Positions 17,643-27,224 of a stretch of DNA of 64,000 bases are shown here, piece after piece. Under the pieces are notes generated by a model. That model searched no databases, was not told the origin of the DNA, and worked only from the letters and a program-made list of their open reading frames with translations. The stretch lies in contig NZ_FTNO01000001.1 in assembly GCF_900156425.1 (NCBI RefSeq), forward strand, positions 558,001 to 622,000. The letters run 5' to 3'. The position numbers and the translations under genes were made by a program. The DNA is from Haladaptatus litoreus (GTDB lineage Archaea; Halobacteriota; Halobacteria; Halobacteriales; Haladaptataceae). The number at the start of each line of letters is the position of its first letter. Position 1 is the stretch's first letter.

Positions 17643-18977
17643 ATGAGTTCTTTGCTACGCCATCCGCTCACCGCCCTCATCGGGGCGGTTTTGCTGACCC
17701 TCGCGTGGGTGGGCGTCTGGACGACGGGCGCTCAACACACGCTCGGAACACTGGTCGTCGTCGCTGTGAGTGGACTCGCCATCCTCGGCGCGTCGTTCCT
17801 TCTCGCATGGGGGGCGGAAACCGCCGAGAAGGACGTTCCGCGCGCGTTCGCGCTCGCTGTCCTCGCCATCCTCGCCGTCGCCCCGGAGTACGCAGTGGAC
17901 GCCTATTTCGCGTGGACTGCCGGAGCGAACGCCGGGACGGAGGCGGGACGGGAAGCCGCGAATCTCGCCGTTGCGAACATGACCGGTGCGAACCGCATCC
18001 TCATCGGATTGGGCTGGTCGGGCATCGCGCTCTTTTCGATTCACAAGGCTCGTCAGCACGACGGCGCGCGACTCATCGAACGAAACGTTCAATTCGGGGA
18101 TTCGATTCCGCTCGACCGGGACATCGCAACCGAGATTCTGTTCCTGTTCTGTGCGACCGTCTACGCCTTTTTCGTCCCGTTCGGCGGCGGTATCGACGGC
18201 GTGGATACCATCGTGTTAGTCAGCCTCTACGCGATTTACATCGCAATCATCATCCAAGGAGAGGTCGGCGCGGAAGAACACGTCGGCGTTCCGGCGTACT
18301 TCCAGCGTCGGCCCCGTTCGGTTCGAATCCCAATCGTCTTCGTGCTGTTCTTTTATTCGGGATTTCTCATCTTCACTGCCGTCGAACCGTTCGCGCACGG
18401 CCTCGAAACGCTCGGTGTTCAGTTCGGGATTCCGCCGTTTTTCATGCTCCAGTGGGTTGCACCCCTCGCCAGCGAAAGTCCGGAACTCATCGTGACGGCG
18501 TATCTCGTCAACAAGGCGCGCTCGACGGCGGCGTTCAACGCGCTCATCTCCTCGAAACTCAACCAGTGGACGCTTCTCATCGGGACGCTCGTGGTCGTTT
18601 ACAGCATCTCGCTCGGACAGTACGGCGTGCTTCCCTTCGACCGCAAACAGGCGGCCGAAATCTGGTTAACCGCGGCACAGAGTCTCTTCGCCATCTCTGT
18701 GCTCATCAACTTCCAAATCAGCGTCCGCGAGGCGGTTACGATTCTCGTCCTGTTTAGCTCGCAAGTGGTTGCGGAGTTCGTCCTTTTACAGACGCTTCCA
18801 CCCGCACAAGCCGCGACGTACTCGTACTGGTTGCTCATCGCGTACTCGATTTGCTACGTCGTGTTAGCCCTCGCGTTGTTCTGGAAGCGACACGCCGCTC
18901 TGCGGGAGGTGCTTCGACTGACGGCGGCGAAAGTGCGCCGCGCACGCGTTCGCGGCGCAGAAGAGTCACAGGATTGA
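17643..18977 (+). CDS. Sodium/calcium exchanger-family membrane protein
   Basis: A 444-residue polytopic membrane protein with about 11-12 hydrophobic segments and two inverted NCX-type alpha repeats. The first is around AILAVAPEYAVDAYFAW (residues 75-95), the second around APLASESPELIVTAYLVNKAR (residues 275-300). The conserved acidic residues lie in these repeats. It probably exchanges Na+ or H+ for Ca2+ or another cation. The C-terminus is basic and cytoplasmic. The ion specificity cannot be read from sequence. Confidence 0.8.
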   Translation: MSSLLRHPLTALIGAVLLTLAWVGVWTTGAQHTLGTLVVVAVSGLAILGASFLLAWGAETAEKDVPRAFALAVLAILAVAPEYAVDAYFAWTAGANAGTEAGREAANLAVANMTGANRILIGLGWSGIALFSIHKARQHDGARLIERNVQFGDSIPLDRDIATEILFLFCATVYAFFVPFGGGIDGVDTIVLVSLYAIYIAIIIQGEVGAEEHVGVPAYFQRRPRSVRIPIVFVLFFYSGFLIFTAVEPFAHGLETLGVQFGIPPFFMLQWVAPLASESPELIVTAYLVNKARSTAAFNALISSKLNQWTLLIGTLVVVYSISLGQYGVLPFDRKQAAEIWLTAAQSLFAISVLINFQISVREAVTILVLFSSQVVAEFVLLQTLPPAQAATYSYWLLIAYSICYVVLALALFWKRHAALREVLRLTAAKVRRARVRGAEESQD

Positions 18978-19018
18978 AAAGATATTTGTGGATGTCTTGC
19001 AGTTCTCGATGCTATTGA

Positions 19019-19222
19019 TTATATGCCACCTTTTTCAATGTTGTAATATTGACCAACTGCCAACCCAACCCCAATCACGACCCCTATTGTCACAGATACA
19101 ATATTAACAAACAGATCAGTCTCTCCAAGGTTTTGTGTGAGAAATGTCATCGTAAGCATAGCCACAGCAGTGAACAAAATAACGTAAGCCGCAGTTCGTA
19201 GAATCCACTTAAACATCATCAT
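19019..19222 (-). CDS. Small two-TM membrane protein
   Basis: A 67-residue protein with hydrophobic segments at about 8-28 and 38-58 joined by a short polar loop (TQNLGETD). It lies in an AT-rich pocket unlike its neighbours and starts with three consecutive ATG codons; the first (19222) is listed. I do not recognise the family. Confidence 0.5.
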   Translation of the reverse strand: MMMFKWILRTAAYVILFTAVAMLTMTFLTQNLGETDLFVNIVSVTIGVVIGVGLAVGQYYNIEKGGI

Positions 19223-19366
19223 ATGTTAATCTTTAGTGCTAATTCAAATAAACATCGTGGTCACTGTCCCCCGCGGAGCAGAGGAGTCGTAGGATTAAGC
19301 GACAACTCTCCGGACTGAGCGACAACTGCTAACCGTCTCCACGTCGCAAACACTGCGGGGGATTTC

Positions 19367-20530
19367 ATGGTAAGTCAAATCACCGCCGACGAGTTGGCCG
19401 ACCGATTCGACGCGGGCGAGTCGATGACGCTCATCGATACCCGCCCCGAGGATAGCTTCGAAGCGTGGCACCTGCCCGAGGCGAAAAACGTTCCGTTCGA
19501 CCCGCGGGAGGGCGTGGGGGACGACCAACGCGACCGAGTGGACGAAATCACGGGGGAAAAACCGCTCGTCACCATCTGCGGTAAAGGTCTGACATCGACA
19601 CCCTTTGCCTTCGAACTCGAAACGCAGGGATACGACGACGTGACAGTCGTCAAAGGCGGCATGGAAGACTGGAGCAAGGTGTACGACGTTGTCCCGATAG
19701 CGACGAACGACGGAAACGCGGAACTCGTCGTCCGCCAGATTCAGCGACGGGGGAAGGGCTGTCTCGGGTACGTCGTCGGTTCTTCCGAGTCGGGTGACGC
19801 CGCAGTCGTGGACGCGACGCGGCAAATCGACGTGTTCGAAGTCGCTGCTGAAGAGGCGGGGTTGACCATCTCGTGCGTGTTCGATACGCACATCCACGCA
19901 GACCACATCTCGGGCGGTTCACGACTCGCCGAAATCCTCGACGTTCCGTACTATCTCGGCGAAAAAGCGAGCGAACGTGATGTCGAGTACGACTACGATT
20001 CGCTCGAAGACGGAGATATCATCGAACTCGGCGATGTAGAGATAACGGCCCTGCACGCGCCTGGCCACACGACCGAGATGATGAATTACCGCATCGACAG
20101 CGACGGTGGCGACTATCTCCTCACGGGCGATACGCTGTTCGTCGATTCGGTGGGGCGAACCGAACTCCAGTTCGGCGAAAACGATGCATCCGAAGGTGCC
20201 GAACTGCTGTACGAAACGCTGCACGAGACGATTCTCGACCTGCCGGACGACACCCGAATCCTGCCCGGACACGTCTCAGTGACGAGCGACGGACGGTACG
20301 AGGGCGGCGAACCGGGTAAACCGATTCAAGCTCGCCTCGCCGACCTCCGCGACACGCTTGACCTGCTTCAGTTGGACGAAGAATCGTTCGTGAACCGACT
20401 GGCCGAAAACGCCCCCGAAAAACCGCCGAACTACGAGACGGTCATCGCCATTAACACCGGAGAAGATTCGCCCGATAGCGACGAAGAAGCGACGGAACTC
20501 GAAGTGGGGCCGAACAACTGCGCGGCCTGA
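19367..20530 (+). CDS. Rhodanese-metallo-beta-lactamase fusion (persulfide dioxygenase/sulfurtransferase-like)
   Basis: A 387-residue soluble protein. Residues 5-105 are a rhodanese domain with active-site cysteine C71 in TICGKGLTS. Residues 115-330 are a metallo-beta-lactamase domain of the ETHE1/glyoxalase II type, with THIHADH (residues 174-180), LHAPGHTTEMM, TGDTLFVDSVGR and LPGHV metal-ligand motifs. The likely role is oxidation or transfer of persulfide sulfur. The order (rhodanese first) differs from the common MBL-then-rhodanese arrangement. The C-terminus is an acidic tail. Confidence 0.82.
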   Translation: MVSQITADELADRFDAGESMTLIDTRPEDSFEAWHLPEAKNVPFDPREGVGDDQRDRVDEITGEKPLVTICGKGLTSTPFAFELETQGYDDVTVVKGGMEDWSKVYDVVPIATNDGNAELVVRQIQRRGKGCLGYVVGSSESGDAAVVDATRQIDVFEVAAEEAGLTISCVFDTHIHADHISGGSRLAEILDVPYYLGEKASERDVEYDYDSLEDGDIIELGDVEITALHAPGHTTEMMNYRIDSDGGDYLLTGDTLFVDSVGRTELQFGENDASEGAELLYETLHETILDLPDDTRILPGHVSVTSDGRYEGGEPGKPIQARLADLRDTLDLLQLDEESFVNRLAENAPEKPPNYETVIAINTGEDSPDSDEEATELEVGPNNCAA

Positions 20531-20623
20531 GAGCGGAACCACTATCCGAATAGTCGATAGCTCCGTCTCGTTCGAAACCGTGCAACCGACGGCGAGTCGC
20601 CAGATCGAAGGCGCGATTCGGAA

Positions 20624-22156
20624 CTACTCTCGTCGTTCAGCCGAATGCGTTCTCGCCTGTTCTCCGGACGACTCGCCCTGCTCTCGTTCTCGGAGATATT
20701 CGCGCAGGCGGGAACCGAAGAGCCACTCCGACCACGACAGTTCGAACCGGTTTCGGTTGTGCTCCGGAAACCGCCGATTTTCGGTCATGCTGAAGTTCAC
20801 GAGCGCGACGAACACGATACCGCCGAGGGTGTTCCCGAGAACGACGGGAACGAAAAAGTCCGCAAAGACGGTTCCAACGTTCGCGCTCCCGATGAAAACC
20901 AAAAAGAGCACCTCGCACGCGCCCACCACGCAGTGAAAGAGGTCGGCGACCGGGATGATTATCATAATCGCGTAGACGATGAGAAGTCGTGAAATCGTCT
21001 CCCGCGCCGCGTGAACCAGCCATACCATCGTTGCGACGAGGCCGCCAGCAAAGATGCCTTTGTAGAAGAGCGCAGACCACGACGTGTGCATCGCGTGTTC
21101 ACCGAACCGATAGGCCGTTTCCGCAACGTCGGGTTCGAAAATGCCGGTTTTCGCGAGGAGGAAGGCACTAACTCCCGCGCCGATGACGTTTGCAGCGAGC
21201 ACGATAGCCCACAGACGGAACAGTTGTGGCACGCTGGCGAGGCGCGTTAGAACGAGCGTGACCGGCGTTAGCGTGTTTTCGGTGAACAACTGGTAGCCGC
21301 CGATGACGATCATCACGAAGCCGATGGGATACAGGAGGTTTCCCATCGCCACGCTCTCCGGATATGCGGTCGTCATCGCCGCGCGAGCGAGGAACGTTGC
21401 GCCGACGCTCAAGCCTGCGGCGAGTCCGCTGAAAAACAGGAGTCGTGTCCCCCGTTCCATTTCCTCGTCCGCAGTTGCGGTTACTCGCTGAAAAATTTCG
21501 TCCGCCGAAAACCGGTCACGGACGGCCTCACCGGCGGCGGGTGCCCCCCGGCGAGAACGGTCTATCGTCTCCCGAAGTTCGCGGTTCTCGACCTGCAACG
21601 ACTGTTTTACGTCGGATAAGTCACCCACCGCTGCAATCGCGGCGAGCATCGGCTCAAACTCGTGCGGGCCGTCGTACCGTTCACCGTTGATGTAGAACGT
21701 CGGTGTTCCAGTTACACCGCTCTGAAGACCGCTCCGATACTCCTCCCTGACTCGCTCTTCGTGGACGCCTCTGTCGAGTTCGTCCGTGAACCGACGACTA
21801 TCCAAATCGAGTTCTTCGGCATAGCGCACGAGGTCTTCTCGGGCGAGCGCATCCTGTCGTTGATACAGTAGGTCGTACATGTCCCAAAATCGGCCTTGTG
21901 CACCGGCCGCCTCCGCCGCTTCGGCGGCTTTCTGTGCACGCGGATGCTGCTGTGTGAGCGGGAAGTGACGGAAGACGAATCGAATCTGCGTTCCCACCCG
22001 ATTCAAAATCCGACGGACGACGGGATAGAAATCACCACAGTACGGGCATTCGAAATCGCCGTACTCCACGAGCGTCACCGGGGCATCGTCCGGGCCGCGA
22101 ATACGATCTCGTTCAGTTACCGGCACCGCGAGCGTGCTATTTTCGGTCTGGCTCAT
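20624..22156 (-). CDS. DsbA-like thioredoxin domain fused to formate/nitrite transporter (FNT)
   Basis: A 510-residue fusion. Residues 1-175 form a DsbA-like thioredoxin fold with CPYC (C37, C40) and the cis-proline region GVTGTPTFYINGERY. There is no signal peptide, so this domain is cytoplasmic. After a charged linker (about 180-235) comes a six-segment FNT channel (about 240-475) with FHCVVGACEVLF and FVPVVLGNTLGGIVF. A C-terminal charged tail ends the protein. The cargo is unknown; formate, nitrite or hydrosulfide are candidates, and a thiol-redox link suggests hydrosulfide. It is a monocistronic gene with an AT-rich upstream region. Confidence 0.85.
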   Translation of the reverse strand: MSQTENSTLAVPVTERDRIRGPDDAPVTLVEYGDFECPYCGDFYPVVRRILNRVGTQIRFVFRHFPLTQQHPRAQKAAEAAEAAGAQGRFWDMYDLLYQRQDALAREDLVRYAEELDLDSRRFTDELDRGVHEERVREEYRSGLQSGVTGTPTFYINGERYDGPHEFEPMLAAIAAVGDLSDVKQSLQVENRELRETIDRSRRGAPAAGEAVRDRFSADEIFQRVTATADEEMERGTRLLFFSGLAAGLSVGATFLARAAMTTAYPESVAMGNLLYPIGFVMIVIGGYQLFTENTLTPVTLVLTRLASVPQLFRLWAIVLAANVIGAGVSAFLLAKTGIFEPDVAETAYRFGEHAMHTSWSALFYKGIFAGGLVATMVWLVHAARETISRLLIVYAIMIIIPVADLFHCVVGACEVLFLVFIGSANVGTVFADFFVPVVLGNTLGGIVFVALVNFSMTENRRFPEHNRNRFELSWSEWLFGSRLREYLREREQGESSGEQARTHSAERRE

Positions 22157-22405
22157 GTGAAATCCACCCCCTCGACCGGAAAACGCTGTCGCAGTCGATT
22201 GTACGGGTGTTGGCTAAGTAGTGGAATAACGCTGTTGCAGACCCAAAAGTAGTCAACTAATTAATTAAAAGATGCAAAAATAGATTATAACACACGCTGT
22301 CGTCCAGTCATTGCAACGAACCGAACGTCATCTATCGGTATCGAGTACGCTGATGCTACAATCGGGCGTCATTCGTTTTTTCCTCCTTTCCGCGATTGTA
22401 ACGAA

Positions 22406-22924
22406 TCACCCTGCCGTTTCCGCCGGTATCGTTACCTCGTACCACCCGCGTTCGGTCGTCACGCGCAGGTCGAAGGCCACACCGAGGACGTGCGTTTCGC
22501 CACCCCTATTTTGGACGACGACGCCCCGTTCTGCGACACAGTCACCGAACTGCCGATTCGGCCCACTCGGGCAGCTTGCCTGTGCCCATTCCTCCGCCGC
22601 CGACTGGTTGTACTCGGTTTGGTACACTGTTCCCGATTTAACGCGGGAAGACTGTAACGTGTCTAATTCCGATTCGAGGTCGGAGCGCATCGCCGAAATC
22701 GCGGCGTCTCGATTGTCCCATCCGTACTCGGCAGGAACGTCGCGGGCGGTGTCCTGCACCGCCCGCGAGAGCACACCGTCCGCGTTCTCAACGGGCGATT
22801 CGTAATCGTTGCTCGCGGTTACGTCGCCGCTGTAACCCAGTTGCAGGTACGCGAACACGACAGGTGCGAGTGCGACGGCCACGATTGCCGCCGCGGCCAG
22901 CACGAGTTGTGCGCGATCTCTCAC
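22406..22924 (-). CDS. Pilin-like protein, last gene of the type IV pilus operon
   Basis: About 172 residues. Start RDRAQLVLAAAAIVAVALAPVVFAY has a basic residue plus A-Q before a hydrophobic segment, fitting a class III (prepilin) signal. Two cysteines lie in ASCPSGPNRQFGDC. GTG at 22924 gives the same 4-nt overlap with the upstream stop that is seen throughout the operon; a TTG at 22939 is the alternative. A 12-bp perfect hairpin lies at 22740-22768. It belongs to the small DUF families that accompany haloarchaeal PilB/PilC. Confidence 0.7.
   Translation of the reverse strand: MRDRAQLVLAAAAIVAVALAPVVFAYLQLGYSGDVTASNDYESPVENADGVLSRAVQDTARDVPAEYGWDNRDAAISAMRSDLESELDTLQSSRVKSGTVYQTEYNQSAAEEWAQASCPSGPNRQFGDCVAERGVVVQNRGGETHVLGVAFDLRVTTERGWYEVTIPAETAG
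22740..22768. repeat. Perfect hairpin inside pilus gene (12-bp stem, 5-nt loop)
   Basis: Arms TCGCGGGCGGTG and CACCGCCCGCGA around TCCTG, within the coding sequence of the last pilus gene. Confidence 0.88.
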
Positions 22925-23325
22925 ACGTACCACACCCAAATCGTCACGTCGCCGCTCGTCGTCGTTACCGTCGAAACGCCGACTGGAACGCTGGCGGGTT
23001 TTCGATAGCCGACCGCACCGTGTGGCGTTTCGACCCGGAACATCAGGTTGTCCGGAAGGATTCTATCCACGCGGCGTTCCAGCGCGTCCTGTTCACGTTC
23101 GAACGTTTGCGGCGAGTCGATGATTTCTGCGAGACGGGTCGTTCCCTGATGTCGCGGCGGTTCGCTCGCGAGCACGGTTCCTGCGTCTTCGGCGTACAGT
23201 TCGAGTTGTGCGCTGCGCGTGTCGGGGGCCGGGACACCCAACGCGAATCCCATCGCAACGCCGAGGATGAAGATGACGCCGATTCCCGCCTCCACAACTG
23301 ACAGAGAGAGTTGTGCCCTAGGCAT
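22921..23325 (-). CDS. Pilin-like minor component of type IV pilus operon
   Basis: 134 residues. MPRAQLSLSVVEAGIGVIFILGV is a class III signal (R-A-Q) followed by the hydrophobic helix. The rest is a small soluble domain with ETPHGAVGYRKPASVPVG. ATG at 23325 overlaps the end of the gene before it. It is translationally coupled on both sides. The function within the pilus is inferred from the operon. Confidence 0.72.
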   Translation of the reverse strand: MPRAQLSLSVVEAGIGVIFILGVAMGFALGVPAPDTRSAQLELYAEDAGTVLASEPPRHQGTTRLAEIIDSPQTFEREQDALERRVDRILPDNLMFRVETPHGAVGYRKPASVPVGVSTVTTTSGDVTIWVWYV

Positions 23326-24001
23326 CGACCGTCACCGCCAGCACGGCTTTTCGGGTGTTCGTGGGATAGTACGTGATTCGAACGCTTCCCGTCGGGAGCG
23401 ACCCCGAAGCGTCGGTTTCGAGCGCGAGCTGAACCGTTTCGAAGCGCGAAACGGGCACCGAAAACGTTCCATCGAGTCCGGATTCGTTTCGCAGTACGAT
23501 TCGGCCGTTCGCTCGAACCGCCGTCACGGTCGTCTCGTCCGGAGACTGTATCGTGAGCGTCGCGTTCGACGTGCGCCTCGGAAGCGTAAATCTCGGGTTG
23601 GACGCCGACAGTTGCGGGGTTCGCGTCACTTCGTCTCGACGCTCGACCAGCACGATACGGCGAATCGTCGGTCCACCCGTCGGACTCCCGCGCTCGGCGA
23701 GCACGTTCTCGTCGAGTTTGACACGAACGTCGTGGTTCCCGACGACGGGAAACAGTTCTTGCAGACGGTTCGCATCGAGAGTTTCGAGTTCGGTCGCATC
23801 GATAACGTTCGGTCGAACCGTCACGGCGCTTTCCTCGCTTACCATTCGTTCGCTGATTGCAACGCCGATCTGCCGAGATGTGGCATCCCTGTCCGCACCG
23901 AGGAATGCTCTGTCGGCCATTCCGATACTCAGTCCGGTGACCATCGTCAGGATGAGCAGTGCAACCGCCAACGCGGGAAGATTCATCTGTCCCCGCGTCA
24001 T
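23318..24001 (-). CDS. Pilin-like component of type IV pilus operon
   Basis: 227 residues. MTRGQMNLPALAVALLILTMVTGLSIG is a class III signal (R-G-Q-M) plus hydrophobic helix. The ectodomain is beta-rich (repeated short polar strands). The frame opens 34 codons earlier, but ATG 24001 overlaps the previous stop by ATGA and gives the pilin-like start. It is the third of five such genes. Confidence 0.72.
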   Translation of the reverse strand: MTRGQMNLPALAVALLILTMVTGLSIGMADRAFLGADRDATSRQIGVAISERMVSEESAVTVRPNVIDATELETLDANRLQELFPVVGNHDVRVKLDENVLAERGSPTGGPTIRRIVLVERRDEVTRTPQLSASNPRFTLPRRTSNATLTIQSPDETTVTAVRANGRIVLRNESGLDGTFSVPVSRFETVQLALETDASGSLPTGSVRITYYPTNTRKAVLAVTVDA

Positions 24002-24468
24002 GGTGCTCGCTCCCGTTGTCCCCGCTTCAGTTCGACGACGAGACCTGCCCCCTCGGTTTCTCCGCTTCGAACGACGATGACTGCCGGTTCCGTACTTGAC
24101 CAAGTTCCTCGTATCGTCCCGACGTGTTCCGGAACTGCGATGTGAGTGGCTTCGCTCACTTGCTCGTTCGAATGGACGAGTGTGAGCGTTCGATTTTCGG
24201 CGTGAATTTCGTACGCCGTCCCGCGAATCGTCCGCGGGAGTGTCACGCGCATCTGACCGCGAACGGCCGTTCCGTTCGCGGGAACCGCCTGTTGGATTCG
24301 CTCCGCGGCCTTCGACAGCACGCGGTCGGAGACTTCGTCACCGACCGCCGTTCTATACTCCGGAACGACCCCGCCGTACAGCGTCGTGGTAATCATTCCG
24401 ATGTACAGCACGACCAGCCCCGCTTCGAGCACCTTTCCGATGACCGGACTGACGCCACGATTGTCCAT
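23998..24468 (-). CDS. Pilin-like component (RGVSPVIG type) of type IV pilus operon
   Basis: 156 residues. MDNRGVSPVIGKVLEAGLVVLYIGM carries the RGVSPVIG processing motif typical of haloarchaeal pilins, then a hydrophobic helix and a small ectodomain. ATG 24468 shares bases with the previous TGA; GTG 24471 is the alternative. Translation is coupled to both neighbours. A 10-bp inverted repeat (24253-24277) lies within it. Confidence 0.75.
   Translation of the reverse strand: MDNRGVSPVIGKVLEAGLVVLYIGMITTTLYGGVVPEYRTAVGDEVSDRVLSKAAERIQQAVPANGTAVRGQMRVTLPRTIRGTAYEIHAENRTLTLVHSNEQVSEATHIAVPEHVGTIRGTWSSTEPAVIVVRSGETEGAGLVVELKRGQRERAP
24253..24277. repeat. Inverted repeat in pilus gene (10-bp stem, 5-nt loop)
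   Basis: Arms CCGCGAACGG and CCGTTCGCGG around CCGTT; coordinates are within one base. Confidence 0.75.
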
Positions 24469-25178
24469 CACCGAACCTCCGTTCGCATGTCGTGGACGAC
24501 AAGGTACGCGAACCGCTGTCCGGAATATTCCGCGACGACGCTCGGAATCCCGTCTCCGTCGAAGTCACGGGTCGTCGTCGTCGCGTTTTGGCGCTCGAAG
24601 TATCGACGCCACGCGCCGGTCGCTTCCGTCTCGACGGCGACCCGGTACGTTCCGTTGCCGAGCGTCGTCCGAGCGTGTGTAACGTTCGTTCGGACGAGTG
24701 TGGACGTGCCTGTTTTCGAACTGACTGCTCGCTCCGATGCGTTGAGTTTCGCAGCACCGACGACCAACACGCCACCGTCCCTTGAGGCCGTAATCGGTGG
24801 TTGGGAGTACATCCGTGCGGAATCGTTCGTCCCGCGGACGATGCCTCCCGCAACGTACGTGACGCGTCTGCTGCCGCTCGTGAAGCGTAACGCATCGACC
24901 TGAACTGTTCGGACGATGCCCGAATCATCCAATATCCGGAGTTCCCGCTCCGCGGTTTCCAGTTGCCCGTCGGAGAACAAAATCCGACCTCGATGGACGC
25001 CGGTCGATTCGACTGGCGAAAGTGCGCGATTCATGTCGGTCGAAACCCGCGTTGCATCCGCAGTCGCGGTGTTGCTATCCACGACGAAACCGACACTGGC
25101 GGTTAGCCCGGCGAGAGAGAGCATCACCGTTCCGAGCAGGAGTGCAACGCCGACGACGTTCGATTGTCCACGCCTCAT
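24468..25178 (-). CDS. Pilin-like component of type IV pilus operon (largest)
   Basis: 236 residues. MRRGQSNVVGVALLLGTVMLSLAG is a class III signal with pilin-like helix. The ectodomain contains DFDGDGIPSVVAEYSGQRF near the C-terminus, a possible calcium-binding D-x-D-G-D loop. ATG 25178 overlaps the PilC stop by ATGA; the longer open frame upstream is not used. It is first of the five pilin-like genes and so a candidate main subunit or initiator. Confidence 0.72.
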   Translation of the reverse strand: MRRGQSNVVGVALLLGTVMLSLAGLTASVGFVVDSNTATADATRVSTDMNRALSPVESTGVHRGRILFSDGQLETAERELRILDDSGIVRTVQVDALRFTSGSRRVTYVAGGIVRGTNDSARMYSQPPITASRDGGVLVVGAAKLNASERAVSSKTGTSTLVRTNVTHARTTLGNGTYRVAVETEATGAWRRYFERQNATTTTRDFDGDGIPSVVAEYSGQRFAYLVVHDMRTEVR

Positions 25179-27121
25179 ATCATTCCCGCTCCTGCGAAAA
25201 CGAAATATGCGACCGTGACGAGCGCCGCCGAGTGAAGCAGTGCCTCGTAGAACCCTCGACTCGCGTATCCGGCGAACCAACCACAGGCGAGCATCGTCGT
25301 CTGCGTGACGACGTAGAACCGGTGTCGGTCACGCGCCGGTTGTACCGCGTTCGGGTCGAGAGCTAACCCCGCGTTCGAGTTGGACACCGCCGACAACTGC
25401 GAGAAACTGTCGAGAACGTAGGCGTTCACGGCAATCATGATGCCGATAATGAGGAGCGCAGTCGTCCAGCCAACGACCACGTACACCAGCATGTTCGACC
25501 GAAGTGCTTTCTTTTGATGATATAATCTGCCAATCTCGACCTGTAGGGTGTCGAAAACCGTTTCCGTATCACCGCCGACGTCCAGCGTTCCGGTGACGAG
25601 TCCGATAGTCTGGTCTGCCATCGGCGTCCCGACGTTTTCGACGAATCGAGTGAGTGCATCTCGGCGCAAATCACCGTCTCGACTCGTGAGGTTCGCGTTG
25701 AATGCGAGGTCGGTAACGTCCGATTGAAGCGCCCCCATATCGACGTCGCGTGCAACACGTTCGACTGCGGTCGAAAACGGACGACCCAATCCGACGTGAG
25801 CGGATACCGCGTGAACGAAATCCTTGATTTCGCGGTCTTTCGCGTCGTCGATTCGCGACCGCCGGACGGAGACGAGGCCGACCGGAAGTGCGAACGCGAC
25901 GTAAGAGAGCAACACCGTATCGACGGGCGTATAATCGAGCATCCAGAGCAACCCACCGACACAGAACGCCAGCGGAACCGCCAACACTGCGGTATTTGCC
26001 GGATTAATCAGCAGCGTTTTGAGCAGTTCGATCGGGTGTGACGAACGGGAATGCTTCGGGGCCGATTGGTCGGCAGGTCGAAGCGAGGACATCACGACCG
26101 CCGCGCCAGCACCGACGACGAGGATGAACGCACCACTGCTGTAGATGATGAGCGCCCGCATCGATAGCCAGCCGAACGGCGGCGGCGCTGGTGCCGCCAA
26201 TCCCGGCGCGAGGACGCTCATAACGGTTAGTACGATAACCAAGAGTGCTGGAGTAACCAGCAGGACGATGAACATTTCGGCGATGAGTTCGAGAAATCCT
26301 TCTGCCTGCTCGCGGCTTCGGGACTGTCGATGGCTCAACATCCGACTCTCCATCTGGAGATACTGTTCGAGTGCATCCGGCCCCTGTTCGGCGTGCTCCC
26401 TGAACTTCAGCAAAAACGGCGCAAGAACGTCGCGTGACGGCGTATCTCGGGCGACGATTCGCAGGCCGTCGTCCACGCTACCCGTCAGCGCGGCCTTGTT
26501 CAGCACCTTTCGAAACGCGACGGCGGTGTCGCCGTAGGACTCCTCCCGGTCGGCGACTTTTCGGAGCATGGCCGTCTTATCGTCGCTTCCGGACGAGAGC
26601 GCGCGAAGGTATCGAACCGCACCGGGCAGAGTTCGCTCGATGTTCGACCGGCGTGCGCTGGCCGACCAGCCGAGATACAGTCCACCAGCCCACACCACCG
26701 TCCGTTTGCTGATGGTTGCACAGGCCACGGAGAGGCCGGTTGCGGCGTACATCCGCTGAACGTTCGGTACCCGAACCCTATCCAACAACGGGAGTCCGTC
26801 GTGGAGAAACGACGCCAGACTAGCGAGGACGGAATCCGGAATCGCGACCGTCACCAGAAACGCCCAGCAGAAGATGGCGAGAAAGACGACCCACGACAGG
26901 CCATAGGTTCGGGAGAGATACACGTCGAAACTGGCGTTCACGTCGGTCGCGCGGTAGCGTTTCCGGTCGCGGTCGTGGCGCGTGCGGTCGGCGTGGCGCG
27001 AGAACAGCGCATACAGTGCGCGGTCGAGGATGCCGAGGGAGGATGAACTGTGTAAATTTTCTGTCCCTGATGAATCCTCTAAACGTGTCTCCGTGCTGTT
27101 CGACTCCGTGATGGTGCTCAT
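25175..27121 (-). CDS. pilC: Type IV pilus platform protein (T2SSF/TadC family)
   Basis: A 648-residue polytopic membrane protein with two T2SSF-type cytoplasmic domains (roughly residues 170-300 and 420-550), each followed by hydrophobic segments. This is the duplicated architecture of haloarchaeal PilC. It recruits the PilB ATPase to the membrane and supports pilin assembly. ATG 27121 follows a GTG alternative by one codon. It lies about 100 nt downstream of pilB and overlaps the first pilin-like gene by ATGA. Confidence 0.88.
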   Translation of the reverse strand: MSTITESNSTETRLEDSSGTENLHSSSSLGILDRALYALFSRHADRTRHDRDRKRYRATDVNASFDVYLSRTYGLSWVVFLAIFCWAFLVTVAIPDSVLASLASFLHDGLPLLDRVRVPNVQRMYAATGLSVACATISKRTVVWAGGLYLGWSASARRSNIERTLPGAVRYLRALSSGSDDKTAMLRKVADREESYGDTAVAFRKVLNKAALTGSVDDGLRIVARDTPSRDVLAPFLLKFREHAEQGPDALEQYLQMESRMLSHRQSRSREQAEGFLELIAEMFIVLLVTPALLVIVLTVMSVLAPGLAAPAPPPFGWLSMRALIIYSSGAFILVVGAGAAVVMSSLRPADQSAPKHSRSSHPIELLKTLLINPANTAVLAVPLAFCVGGLLWMLDYTPVDTVLLSYVAFALPVGLVSVRRSRIDDAKDREIKDFVHAVSAHVGLGRPFSTAVERVARDVDMGALQSDVTDLAFNANLTSRDGDLRRDALTRFVENVGTPMADQTIGLVTGTLDVGGDTETVFDTLQVEIGRLYHQKKALRSNMLVYVVVGWTTALLIIGIMIAVNAYVLDSFSQLSAVSNSNAGLALDPNAVQPARDRHRFYVVTQTTMLACGWFAGYASRGFYEALLHSAALVTVAYFVFAGAGMI

Positions 27122-27224
27122 CACGGAACCTCATTTTCGAAATATGTCATAAAACGATTTATCCGTGTTATTTAATTTAAACTCTCGGATTTGGAGATGG
27201 GCAAAATAGCACGTGAGACAACTC

